From assembly GCA_019359595.1 (NCBI GenBank), contig JAHHGZ010000001.1, positions 280,561 through 344,560 on the forward strand: a stretch of 64,000 nucleotides of DNA, written 5' to 3'. The notes under the pieces are model-generated. The model did not search any database and had not been told where the DNA came from. It was given only the letters and a program-made list of their open reading frames with translations. Numbering within the stretch: the stretch's first letter is position 1; each line of letters starts with the position of its first letter. This DNA is from Cyanomargarita calcarea GSE-NOS-MK-12-04C (GTDB lineage: Bacteria; Cyanobacteriota; Cyanobacteriia; Cyanobacteriales; Nostocaceae). The translations under genes and the position numbers were made by a program. Below, in pieces: positions 46,459-55,701 of this stretch.

Positions 46459-47682
46459 TTAATTAACCCGACGATAAAAAACTAATTCATGCTTCGCTAA
46501 AATTTCCGGATGAAAAATCTTAATTAAATCAGATAAAACCACATCAGGATTACTAATTCCCCCTTCCCAATAGTCATTACCACTATTTTCATTCACACGA
46601 AGATTATTATTATAAAGATTTCCTGTTTTCACAGCTTTAAAATCACCATAGCGGCTATCTTCAGCTAATATCTCTTTCTTCTGCTTCCACTTTTGACTAA
46701 AATTCAACCAAAAATCAGCATTATTCGCACCTTCGATAATTGCTTCAAACGATAAAGGTAAACTACCAGAAGACTTATCATTACTCCAAAGATAATTTGC
46801 CCCTGCATCTTCTAAATATTTTGCAGCATAACTATTACCACCTGGCATATACCAAGTACCTTTAAAATTAAACCCGACAAACACAGTTGGACGTTCTTTC
46901 ACAGTTTTGACTTTAGTTGCTATTTCATCATATTTTTTGGCTACTTCCCCAAATATTTGTTCTGCTTCCTTCTCCCTATTAAAAAATAAAGCAGTAAACT
47001 TCAACCATTCGCTTCTACCCAAAGGTGAATCTTCCATATATTCAGCATTGATTACCACCTTCAAACCCGCTTCTAACAACTTCGGATAACTATCATTATT
47101 GACATTACCAGTCCCATAAGTTATGACTAGTTCTGGATTGAGTTCTAAAATTCTCTCTACATTGACACTGGCATTACTCCCAACATTTGCAATTGTTCCA
47201 GCTTTAATTTTTTCTACAACCTCAGATGTATTGACTATTTTAGTATCGCTGACACCGACTAATTTATCGACTACTCCGAGTTTGGCTAAATGGGGAAGAT
47301 GAGTTGTAGAAAGAGAAACAACAGAATTAATTGGTACAGTAATTAATTCCGAATCTTTAATATCTTTTGGTGCAGGTGTCCCGCATTGAAGTAAAACATA
47401 TTTAAAACCAGTTTTTGCCTCCTTCCAAGGATTATTAATTGTGATGGTTTTATAGTTGTTATGATATTCAATGCTAAAGCCTTTTGCACGGGTAATAGTA
47501 ATCTTATCAGGAAAATAATCGCGATTTTTATCATAATTTTGGATGCAAGCTGGGTTAACCGCAACTTTTTCAGTATTATTAATTTTCGGACTTTGACAGG
47601 CTACTATTAATCCAGAAATAATCAGTATATTTAAAATAAAAATTAATAACTTGGAATGCTGCAATCTATATATCATTCTCAA
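46459..47682 (-). CDS. Periplasmic corrinoid/iron binding lipoprotein
   Basis: A 407-aa protein with lipobox IVAC near residue 29. Residues about 50-105 are an extra N-terminal region, and the class III binding domain follows (LSTTHLPHLAKLGVVDKLVGVSD, VGSNASVNVERILELNPELVITYG, FVGFNFKGTWYMPGGNSYAAKYLEDAGANYLW). It lies in the operon between the [2Fe-2S] protein and the permease. Ligand is presumed to be a corrinoid from the upstream riboswitch; iron chelate is the alternative. Confidence 0.88.
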   Translation of the reverse strand: MRMIYRLQHSKLLIFILNILIISGLIVACQSPKINNTEKVAVNPACIQNYDKNRDYFPDKITITRAKGFSIEYHNNYKTITINNPWKEAKTGFKYVLLQCGTPAPKDIKDSELITVPINSVVSLSTTHLPHLAKLGVVDKLVGVSDTKIVNTSEVVEKIKAGTIANVGSNASVNVERILELNPELVITYGTGNVNNDSYPKLLEAGLKVVINAEYMEDSPLGRSEWLKFTALFFNREKEAEQIFGEVAKKYDEIATKVKTVKERPTVFVGFNFKGTWYMPGGNSYAAKYLEDAGANYLWSNDKSSGSLPLSFEAIIEGANNADFWLNFSQKWKQKKEILAEDSRYGDFKAVKTGNLYNNNLRVNENSGNDYWEGGISNPDVVLSDLIKIFHPEILAKHELVFYRRVN

Positions 47683-47824
47683 ATATTTATAAGACCGTGT
47701 TTATAAAATAAATCTTAAACTTGTAGGATGCGTTACGGCTAAACTGACCCAATCATAGTCCTATATATTTATCAAGCCGTAACACACCCTATGTGATATT
47801 CTATCACCTCTCTTCATTTGGAAT

Positions 47825-48691
47825 TTACACGGGTGGATAGATATATTCAGTCACCTTATTACCTTGAACTAAATGTTCGTTGACAATTTGCTCTGCTACT
47901 TCTGGCTTCACACGACTATACCAAGTTTTATCATTAGAATAAAAGGCCACCGGACCCAACTTACATACTTGCAAACAACCACTTGTTCGTACTTCTATAT
48001 CCAATTCTGCTTTTTCTACTGCTGCTTTCAGTGCATCAAATGTAGGTTCCCATTTGCGTGAAGGGTAACAACGTCCAGAAGTACAAACTGCAATATAAGA
48101 ACCTTGAAAGGGATTTTTTGTAAAGGTCAGTTGCTTTGTTCCTAATACATAAATTTCCCGGAGTTCGTTATAAAATTCTAACTTGGCAAAATTAGCTTTA
48201 CCATCAGGTAATAAATTTTCGTCTTCGATATATGGATTTGGTAAAAATATAGTCATCACTTTTTCACCTGCACCATTCCAAAATTGAATACCCCAACTTC
48301 TGGGTTCTCCCTCTGGATTGATTCGTTGATAAAATGCACCTTTATTAATTAATCTTTGCTGTCTCAATTCTAATGGAGTTTCAGAATCCGGACCACCTAC
48401 AGTTTCTTGAATACACAAGTGAAAATGCCAACCTTGAGCAATTACGGTGAGATATCCATCGTAGAGAACACAGGTTTTCGGTGCTTCGTGAAATTCTAAC
48501 TCTAAAACACTGCCTTGTTCCAGATGTCCTAACCCAACTTGATGCCAATTATCTTGAAATAATGTGTAAGTTAAACAAGCAAGCACATCACCTTGACAAT
48601 CGAAATATTCGTACTCAATTTGCCAACCGTTTCCAGTCGGTTCGACAGCAGTCTGATTTAATGGTTTTACCCAAGGGTTAAATTGAGTCAT
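47825..48691 (-). CDS. Two-domain [2Fe-2S] thioredoxin-like ferredoxin
   Basis: A 288-aa protein. Residues about 1-195 form an all-beta domain of unknown role. The last 90 residues are a thioredoxin-like [2Fe-2S] ferredoxin with the four-cysteine pattern CTSGRC (about 206-211) and SGCLQVC (about 240-246). It lies second in the btuB operon, so it might transfer electrons for reductive release of cobalt or iron after uptake. That role is inference. Confidence 0.85.
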   Translation of the reverse strand: MTQFNPWVKPLNQTAVEPTGNGWQIEYEYFDCQGDVLACLTYTLFQDNWHQVGLGHLEQGSVLELEFHEAPKTCVLYDGYLTVIAQGWHFHLCIQETVGGPDSETPLELRQQRLINKGAFYQRINPEGEPRSWGIQFWNGAGEKVMTIFLPNPYIEDENLLPDGKANFAKLEFYNELREIYVLGTKQLTFTKNPFQGSYIAVCTSGRCYPSRKWEPTFDALKAAVEKAELDIEVRTSGCLQVCKLGPVAFYSNDKTWYSRVKPEVAEQIVNEHLVQGNKVTEYIYPPV

Positions 48692-48753
48692 GGCAATTTT
48701 CCTCGTATATTAGGTTAGTCGTAGAGACGTTACATACAACGTCTCAACAATTG

Positions 48754-50850
48754 TTAAAAACTAGCGTTCAAACCAACTTGAAACATTCTACCTGCATCTG
48801 GATATCCTGCATATAGCTGATACCTCTGGTTGAATATATTATCTACACTACCAGTAAGTGCCAAGGTTTGATTGAGAGGAACTCGCATTTTCATATCAAA
48901 CGTTGTGTAACCTGGTAATGATTCTGTATTAGTGTTGTTTGTCGGATATTTACCAAGTGAATGCATGATTAATCCCGCATACAATCCTTTAGGAGTTTCG
49001 TAAGAAATTCCCACATTAATGCTATCTGCACCTGCAAATCGTAATTCTTTGCCGATTTCTTTAGAATTTGTGCTTTCCAGAATGCGGGGATCGTTTACCG
49101 TATAATTAACAAATCCGTAGATATTTTTTGCCAGTTGTACATTTAAGCTGGCTTCGATTCCCTGAGTGCGAACCTTACCAACATTTTCATAGGTAGCTAC
49201 AGGAACAGCATTATTATATGCAATTAAGTCAGAAATTGTATTATTGAAATAAGTTAATCTCAGTAAACCAAAATTACCTAATTGTTGGTCAATACCAATA
49301 TCGTAACTATCCCCCTTCTCTGGTTTGAGATTGGGATTACCAACATAAAAACCTCCGTTAGCATATAAGTTGAAAAGAGTCGGAATGTGGAAGTTTTTGA
49401 TGTAGTTGGCACGGATAGTTGTAGAATCATAAACGCTATATTTGGCACCAACTGAAGGTGATGTAAAGCCACCATTTGCTAAACTACTAAAGTCTTGACG
49501 CACACCCAAATTTATTCCGAATGCTGGAGTGAAATTCACATCATATTTAGCAAATAACGCACCTTGTTCAATGGTATTGTCATAACTAACGTTCTCAATG
49601 CTAGTGGCATACTTTAAATTGCTATTACGTGTAGTTATATTGCGGTAATCAAATCCATAAACTAAAGATTGATTGCTCGCAATTTTCCAACTGTGTGTAA
49701 CTTGAGTCCCGTATGATTTTTGTGCTTCCTCAAATTTTTGCTGTGTGGAAAATGCTCCACTGCGGTTATCAAATTCAGTATTGATGAAATCACCGTAGAC
49801 TCGTGCTGTTAATAGCGAATCGTTGCCATTTCCTAACTTAGAGTTCCAAGTTAAATCGCTAAGAAATCGATCAGTGTACTTACGATTTTTATCTGTGAGA
49901 GTGTTGAAAGCACCCGCAGTATTCGGAACGGGAATTCCTCCCGGTACCCCTTGTTCTTTTCCTAGATATTCTGCGGAGAATGCGAGATTATTTCGCTTGT
50001 CTAAATCCGCATCTAGCTTGATATTGGCATTATTGAAAAGAACATCATTATTTTTGCGAGTTCCTTGATAATTAGCTTCAAGAATGGAGACAGGATAATT
50101 ATAGTTACCTTGGGTACGATTGTATCCCACTGCCCAGCCAACATTCCCAGTTCTCCCACTAATTTGGATATTTTGTTGATTAAGTCCGTATGAACCCACA
50201 TTCAGTTTGGCTTGAGTTGTGATTTTATCCGTCGGACGACGGGTAATGATGTTGATGACTCCACCAATTGCATCGGAACCGTAAAGAGTAGAACCACCAC
50301 CTGGTAAAACTTCAATTTGTTCAATGTTGTCGGTGGTAAATTCAGATAAGTCAAATGCACCGTAACCCGCACTATTTATCGGTCTGCCGTCAAGTAGAAT
50401 CAAGACTTGGTTACTGTTAGAACCACGTATATATTGACCGCTTAATGCATGGGGTTCAGTTCCCACTGTCCCATCTGGCAGAATACCGGGAAGAAACTTG
50501 AGTGCTTCTCTAACAGTTCTGGCACCTTGCGCTTCCATCTCTTCACCCGTGATAACGTAGATAGGACGGGTTGAGTCTTTAACTGTCCCTTCACGACGGA
50601 ATGGGGAATAAACAGGTTGATTTAATATTTTTCCAGTAACAGTCAATTCAATATCTGGTTGACTTTCATTTTGTGGTGTTACGTTTTGGGATATTTCTTG
50701 TGCTGTTGGTTGCAGATATGAAGCGGATCTTTCTGGTATTTTAACTTCTGCTGTAGCAGTGTAATTTCCGGACAATATCCCCAAGGTTGCAGTTAAACTA
50801 GACACGGCAAACTTGATTCCCCATTGGGAATTAAAGAAAATATTTCTCAT
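48754..50850 (-). CDS. btuB: TonB-dependent outer-membrane receptor, BtuB-like
   Basis: A 698-aa receptor. Signal peptide about 1-34, TonB-box-like IELTVTGKIL near residue 66, plug domain about 90-205 (RPIYVITGEEMEAQGARTV, YIRGSNSNQVLILLDGRPIN, EVLPGGGSTLYGSDAIGGVINIITRR), and a C-terminal 22-strand barrel ending with the aromatic strand RMFQVGLNASF. It heads an operon behind a cobalamin riboswitch, which makes vitamin B12 the likely cargo. The AN(Y/F)-rich barrel is long but typical. Confidence 0.9.
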   Translation of the reverse strand: MRNIFFNSQWGIKFAVSSLTATLGILSGNYTATAEVKIPERSASYLQPTAQEISQNVTPQNESQPDIELTVTGKILNQPVYSPFRREGTVKDSTRPIYVITGEEMEAQGARTVREALKFLPGILPDGTVGTEPHALSGQYIRGSNSNQVLILLDGRPINSAGYGAFDLSEFTTDNIEQIEVLPGGGSTLYGSDAIGGVINIITRRPTDKITTQAKLNVGSYGLNQQNIQISGRTGNVGWAVGYNRTQGNYNYPVSILEANYQGTRKNNDVLFNNANIKLDADLDKRNNLAFSAEYLGKEQGVPGGIPVPNTAGAFNTLTDKNRKYTDRFLSDLTWNSKLGNGNDSLLTARVYGDFINTEFDNRSGAFSTQQKFEEAQKSYGTQVTHSWKIASNQSLVYGFDYRNITTRNSNLKYATSIENVSYDNTIEQGALFAKYDVNFTPAFGINLGVRQDFSSLANGGFTSPSVGAKYSVYDSTTIRANYIKNFHIPTLFNLYANGGFYVGNPNLKPEKGDSYDIGIDQQLGNFGLLRLTYFNNTISDLIAYNNAVPVATYENVGKVRTQGIEASLNVQLAKNIYGFVNYTVNDPRILESTNSKEIGKELRFAGADSINVGISYETPKGLYAGLIMHSLGKYPTNNTNTESLPGYTTFDMKMRVPLNQTLALTGSVDNIFNQRYQLYAGYPDAGRMFQVGLNASF

Positions 50851-50883
50851 CTGTACCTCGCAGATAATTGTGTTTTTTTGTGA

Positions 50884-51030
50884 CTACTAGCGGGCCTTCT
50901 GACTTAGGGACAAAGATAAAATGAAAAAATTTGCCTCATTACAGTTGCGGGACAGCGCTGGATTTACACCAAACTTTCCCCGTTACTTCTGATGGTTGAT
51001 TGTCACCAGAACCAGTACGTTGCTGCACGA
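50884..51030 (-). promoter_or_regulatory. Cobalamin (B12) riboswitch
   Basis: Read on the minus strand: GGTGTAAATCCAGCGCTG, then TCCCGCAACTGTAAT (the B12 box), then AGTCAGAAGGCCCGC. These match the conserved AdoCbl/B12 riboswitch core in order and spacing. The motif ends 34 bases before the btuB start. An apparent small reading frame across the region (50939-51178) is explained by the riboswitch. Confidence 0.95.
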
Positions 51031-51242
51031 TAGCACGTATATACGGAGTGATTAATGTAGAAATATTATATTTAATGCGACTATTTCCATAAAGCATATT
51101 GAGAAAAGCTATCAATTCTTGCACAGGAAGCTGGAATATCCTATTCCAAAAATATAAAGTATTCATTTTTCTCCTCATTCAATACCTAGTAGGTGCTCAA
51201 AATTACTATATGTAGACACACGCAAAAACCTACCGCAACACT

Positions 51243-51262
51243 AAATGATTATCATTCTCATG
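51243..51262 (-). promoter_or_regulatory. Fur-type box upstream of the riboswitch/btuB unit
   Basis: AATGATTATCATTCTCAT on the plus strand (minus-strand ATGAGAATGATAATCATT) agrees with the Fur consensus at about 15 of 19 positions and contains a perfect ATGAT-T-ATCAT palindrome. It lies about 210 bases upstream of the riboswitch. Zur binding is possible, since the motifs overlap. Confidence 0.65.
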
Positions 51263-51411
51263 GATTCGTTTGTCAATAGTTGTATTCGATTCTGTCAAAG
51301 AAAATAATTATTTTTTATCCCCTGTTGCAAATACAAAAGACTGCTCTTACTTTTCGGCTTTATTGTAATGCTCCTGGGCTTGCTTGGTATTTACTGGGTA
51401 AATTTAATCAA

Positions 51412-51433
51412 ATAATAATAATTCTCATTCCTA
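51412..51433. promoter_or_regulatory. Second Fur/Zur-like box
   Basis: AATAATAATAATTCTCATTC is a weaker match. It precedes the gene at 51527 by about 95 bases. Confidence 0.35.
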
Positions 51434-51526
51434 AAATAAGTGTTAGTATACATATGGCTTGGACAAAACAAGTATTTACACTCATGGTACTGATTTGAGA
51501 ACATCTACCTGTGGAGTATTCGCACA

Positions 51527-52120
51527 ATGACAACGAACCAATTTTTCAACGAAGAACTGTATCTTGCTAAGAATCCAAAAGTTGCTTCTTCTGTAACATC
51601 CGGAAAGTACGCTTCCGGATACGATGAATTTATCCAAGTTGGGCAATTTGTCGAACGCAACGGCGTTATCTTCAATGGTACAAATAGAAATGACACAGTT
51701 CAAGCTTCAGGGCAAAAATCCTCAGTAATTGGTGTCAATGTTGAGACAGCCGAGGTTGGGAACCGACTGATTAATGCCGAAACATCATCCTTGGGAGTTG
51801 ACGAAATCGATATTTTGCTGGGTTCACCCGGACGTAATCTATTTTACCTTGGTGATAATGCAGCAGAAAAACCTATAGTACAATCGATCCAATTTCAACC
51901 GAACTCCTATTTACTAGCTTCTGCATCTGCCGATGGTATGGTTTGCCTGTGGAATAAAGGGAGGAAATTAACTCAGTTTCTTGATGGTGCGGATGGGGGA
52001 TTATCTTGTTTATCTTGGCATCCTCAAGGACATCAATTCGCGGTTGGGGGAAATAACGGGGAGCTTATTATCTGGTCAAAGGGAATGCGAGGTCAAGGAT
52101 TTGGACGAGATGATTTTTGA
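51527..52120 (+). CDS. Chimeric fragment: Ca-binding-type N-terminus joined to WD40 C-terminus
   Basis: A 197-aa frame. Residues 1-115 resemble cyanobacterial hemolysin-like/Ca-binding proteins (FNEELYLAKNPKVASSVTSG, YDEFIQVGQF, GVNVETAEVG, LGSPGRNLFYLGDN). After residue about 118 it switches to WD40 repeats (LLASASADGMVCLWNK, LSCLSWHPQGHQFAVGGNNGELIIWSK). No known single protein has this order, so the gene appears to be a fusion made by deletion between two genes. The join is in frame. A Fur/Zur-like box upstream suggests metal control. Confidence 0.65.
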   Translation: MTTNQFFNEELYLAKNPKVASSVTSGKYASGYDEFIQVGQFVERNGVIFNGTNRNDTVQASGQKSSVIGVNVETAEVGNRLINAETSSLGVDEIDILLGSPGRNLFYLGDNAAEKPIVQSIQFQPNSYLLASASADGMVCLWNKGRKLTQFLDGADGGLSCLSWHPQGHQFAVGGNNGELIIWSKGMRGQGFGRDDF

Positions 52121-52216
52121 GTTGCATGACCAAAAATTAACTCTGCCGCACGGAAACTATTAGAGAATGAGTTACGGCAAATTAAGTGGGTTGCTTTTGA
52201 CGTAACTTTTTGATTT

Positions 52217-52272
52217 AGGACTTACGCACAAGTCGATAGAATGATGAACCCCAGAGTTTTTGCGTAAGTCCT
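52217..52272. repeat. Tiny MITE with 12-bp inverted ends
   Basis: AGGACTTACGCA at 52217-52228 and TGCGTAAGTCCT at 52261-52272. Solo ends of the same sequence occur at about 28357, 55576 and 60510. Confidence 0.8.
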
Positions 52273-52288
52273 ATTGATTCTTAGGGTA

Positions 52289-55200
52289 TTATGGTAACCT
52301 TGGACAAGTTGCAGCAGAAACGTTAGCAACACTACCGCTTCCTGAATTGGTGATAGTAGCACCGTTATTTCTAGTTGACAAAGTAGCTGCATCTACAACC
52401 TGATAAGTTACGGTTGCATCATTTGGCACTAAAGTGAAACTAGTTTTATTGTTGCTGTTAATAGCCGAGCAAATTCTTGCACTATCGTAAGCTGCTATTT
52501 CTACACTACTTGCTGTGAAAGTATTGGAGTTAATAGTTGTAAAGGTTTGAGAACTTCCCAAAGCACCAATATATAAGCCTAGTCCAGTAGTATCAGAAAC
52601 TTTGTTATCTGAGATTTTGATAACAGCATTGGCATTATCGAAAATTTCAAAGTCAATACCATCAGAGAAAATACTACCTTGGACTTTTTCAATCGTATTA
52701 CCAGTAACGTTGATTTGCGTGACTGAGTTTTGATTGAGGCTAAATTTTATGCCATCGCTTATGGAATTACGGATGGTATTATCGGCAACAGTAACAGTAG
52801 CTTTCGCATCATCTAAAGCTACAACATTAATGCCTTGGTTGAGAGTTCCACCAGTGGGAGCATTAATATTGTTTTTATTGATGGTTAAATTTGTGAGTTG
52901 GGCTTTTTCTGATAAGTTGACATCGATACCAGTTCCAGAGTTGTTAATTTGGTTGCTAGTAATTTGTGCAGTACCTGTTGCAGTACCATTTAAGTTGACT
53001 CGAATCGAGTTAAAATTATCTGCAATTTGGTTGTTAGCAAGCGTTAAGTCAGTCGAACCCGCATTATTATTGATTAAAATGCCAGTGTTAGCATTTTTAT
53101 TGATAGTATTGTTGGAAATATTCAGTTTACCAGTTGCTTGAGTAAGGAAAATACCTTCACCGAGTTTTTCGGGATTGCCTGTAATTGCATTCTTGATGGT
53201 GTTATTTTGAATCGTTGTGTTACTGATATTGATTCCTTGAATTCCAGCACCCACAGTCCCATCAATTGTATTGCCAATTATTGTCGAATTGAGTTTACCA
53301 AGCCCTGTGAAAAACAATCCATAATTACCAATATTGGTAATCGTGTTGTTATTAATAGTCGCACTGCCACCAACATCATCAAGTCCAATACCTTCAAAGG
53401 TAGTATTGCTAACTTTATTACCGACAATATTTAAATTGTTGCTCGTTGTGTCATTGAAGCTTGAGGCACTGATACCACGTCCAGTGACATTATTAATTGT
53501 GTTTCCAGAGATATTTACATCGGATTTGGCATTATCAAACAACTGTAAGTCAATACCATCCGAGAAACTGTCACCTTGGACATTTTCAATTGTGTTTCCA
53601 GCAACATTTATTTTTGTGTCGGAATTTTGATTTAGAAATAATCCTATACCCTCAGTTGTAGCTTTACGAATGGTATTATCGGCAATAGCTACAGTGGCTT
53701 TTGCATTATCAAAAGCTGTAACATTAACACCTTGGTCGAGAGTTCCACCTGTGGGAGCAGTAATAGTGTTCTTGTTGATGGTTAAATTTGTGAGTTGGGC
53801 TTTTTCTGATAAGTTGACATCAATACCAGTTCCAGAATTAGTAATTTGGTTACTAGTAATTTGTGCAGTACCTGTTGCAGTTCCATTTAAGTTGACTCGA
53901 ATCGAGTTAAAATTATCTGCAATTTGGTTGTTAGCAAGCGTTAAGTCAGTCGAACCCGCATTATTATTGATTAAAATGCCAGTGTTAGCATTTTGATTGA
54001 TAATGTTGTTGAGAATATTGACTTTGCCCGTTGCTTGAGTGAGGAAAATACCTTCTCCCAAATTAGTGAGGTTAGCAGGGTTGGTAATCGAATTTTGGAT
54101 GCGGTTGTCTCGAATTGTGACGTTACTGACATTTGTACCCCGAACCCCAGCACCAGAGGCACCATTAATATTGAAACCAGAGAGAGTCGTATTACTTGCG
54201 AGAGTCACCGTACCCCCAACTGTGGGTAACACACCAGTAGTACCCGAAAAAGGTAGTTTGATATTACTGAGTTCGACTGCATCAATTCGCTGCTCTGGAA
54301 TATTCGATAGTACCTGTACCCCGCTAGGAATATTGAAACTGGGAATACTAGTACTACCACCGGAGCGGACGTAAATAATATCACCTATTCTTGCTGCTCC
54401 TGTTGCTTTCGCTATTTCGCTATAAGCATAAGGAGATTCAAAAGTGCCGTCGCTATTACCCACACCTGTGACATGAATGAATCTCCAAGGTTGACCAGTA
54501 GCAGGATTAGTGGCAAGGACTGTATCTTGTCTGGTTTCATTAGCCACAAGAATCGCAGGTAAACGGTCTATTGTTCCTGCCATCCGTCCCCAATTACTTG
54601 GTTTGCCTGCTGTTCGTGTTGCACCGCTACTGGGGAAACTCAGTCCAATACTGAAAACTGCCCTAGTATCGTAAAGTGCATCGTTTTGTAACGATAGACT
54701 CATTCCCAAAAAGTTAGTGGGATTGGCTTCGAGTCGAGTTTTCCAACCAAAAGCTTCTCTCGATTCACCACCACTCAAATAATATAAACCTGCATAACCG
54801 CGCAAATCACCTGCACCAAGTGAAGCTAATCGAGTTCCAACTTCTGCATCCACTCCCGATAGAGAGACTTGGTACAAGCGAGAGCGATTTAGGTTTAAGT
54901 TAGATCCACTAAAAACAGGATTGGTATATATAGATGGTGCAGCTTGCTCGGAGGTATTACCTAGAGGGAGATAGGCATTAGCCCGAAAATCCCAATTTCC
55001 AAGACTTTCGATACCTAAACCTAATTGGGTGAAATAGCTTTTATCCGTGTCGCGGATGTCGTATGAAATGTAAGTACCGACAATGCGATCGCTCTCTCTA
55101 TTATAAGTACGATGTCCTAGTAGCAGGTTTCCTCCCATGTGAGAGTCATTGTCTACAAAAGCTCGTCCTTGGAAAAAAGTAACGTTACTCCCTGGAGTTT

Positions 55201-55366
55201 GAAATAAAGGTACAAAACCTTCCACACTACCAAGAGAATCAAAACCAGCCCCTTCGGTTGTGTAGCGGATCTCAAAGCGGGGTGATACAGTTGTTTGAGC
55301 AACTACAGATGATGCGATCGCTACCACCCACAACACAGTCATGTAAGCCAGTTGTGTAAATTTCAT
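52289..55366 (-). CDS. Large surface protein: N-terminal outer-membrane barrel plus beta-helix repeats
   Basis: A 1025-aa protein. Signal peptide about 1-23. Residues about 25-270 look like an inverse-autotransporter-type beta domain (FFQGRAFVDNDSHMGGNLLLGHRTYN). A short linker follows, then from about 310 a right-handed parallel beta-helix with many SNQI/NNTI/GNTI turns. Two blocks of the helix, about residues 435-640 and 730-930, are near-identical in protein and DNA. The protein would sit in the outer membrane and display the helix outside. Adhesin or polysaccharide-processing roles are possible, and the ligand is unknown. Confidence 0.8.
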   Translation of the reverse strand: MKFTQLAYMTVLWVVAIASSVVAQTTVSPRFEIRYTTEGAGFDSLGSVEGFVPLFQTPGSNVTFFQGRAFVDNDSHMGGNLLLGHRTYNRESDRIVGTYISYDIRDTDKSYFTQLGLGIESLGNWDFRANAYLPLGNTSEQAAPSIYTNPVFSGSNLNLNRSRLYQVSLSGVDAEVGTRLASLGAGDLRGYAGLYYLSGGESREAFGWKTRLEANPTNFLGMSLSLQNDALYDTRAVFSIGLSFPSSGATRTAGKPSNWGRMAGTIDRLPAILVANETRQDTVLATNPATGQPWRFIHVTGVGNSDGTFESPYAYSEIAKATGAARIGDIIYVRSGGSTSIPSFNIPSGVQVLSNIPEQRIDAVELSNIKLPFSGTTGVLPTVGGTVTLASNTTLSGFNINGASGAGVRGTNVSNVTIRDNRIQNSITNPANLTNLGEGIFLTQATGKVNILNNIINQNANTGILINNNAGSTDLTLANNQIADNFNSIRVNLNGTATGTAQITSNQITNSGTGIDVNLSEKAQLTNLTINKNTITAPTGGTLDQGVNVTAFDNAKATVAIADNTIRKATTEGIGLFLNQNSDTKINVAGNTIENVQGDSFSDGIDLQLFDNAKSDVNISGNTINNVTGRGISASSFNDTTSNNLNIVGNKVSNTTFEGIGLDDVGGSATINNNTITNIGNYGLFFTGLGKLNSTIIGNTIDGTVGAGIQGINISNTTIQNNTIKNAITGNPEKLGEGIFLTQATGKLNISNNTINKNANTGILINNNAGSTDLTLANNQIADNFNSIRVNLNGTATGTAQITSNQINNSGTGIDVNLSEKAQLTNLTINKNNINAPTGGTLNQGINVVALDDAKATVTVADNTIRNSISDGIKFSLNQNSVTQINVTGNTIEKVQGSIFSDGIDFEIFDNANAVIKISDNKVSDTTGLGLYIGALGSSQTFTTINSNTFTASSVEIAAYDSARICSAINSNNKTSFTLVPNDATVTYQVVDAATLSTRNNGATITNSGSGSVANVSAATCPRLP

Positions 55367-55423
55367 AAATATTCCTCACGCCAATTAACGCTTTTATACA
55401 ATCAAGTTCTCAATAGTTAGGAG

Positions 55424-55541
55424 TTATACCGTTTCTTTGTGAAGCTGCATATATTACCCCCCGGCTACGCCGTCCCCCCTTGCCAAGGGGGGACTACAGG
55501 GGGGTCTTGATTATGTGCATCTTCATACAGAATTGGTATTA
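55424..55541. repeat. MITE copy, inverted relative to 5890-6001
   Basis: Begins ATACCGTTTCTTTGTGAAGC, holds CCCCCCTTGCCAAGGGGGG, and ends CTTCATACAGAATTGGTATT. It carries a small extra palindrome (GGCTACGCC) absent from the 5890 copy. Confidence 0.85.
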
Positions 55542-55701
55542 GGAGTTAATATTAATAATTAACAACAACTCACTAATAGGACTTACGCAACAATAACGAA
55601 AAACAAACTACATAGACACTGAGTTGCAAGCGTCCCTTACGAGACGCAGACAAGGCTAGAGTAGGGAAGAGGGTCTTCGCCTAACTCCTAACTCCTAACT
55701 C

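Noticed and set aside
50939..51178. A 79-codon minus-strand frame upstream of btuB
   Set aside because: It lies across the cobalamin riboswitch core; the sequence is explained by the RNA element and the protein resembles nothing.
52734..54374. Long plus-strand frames opposite the beta-helix gene
   Set aside because: They mirror the biased, repetitive composition of the minus-strand gene and duplicate with its internal repeat.
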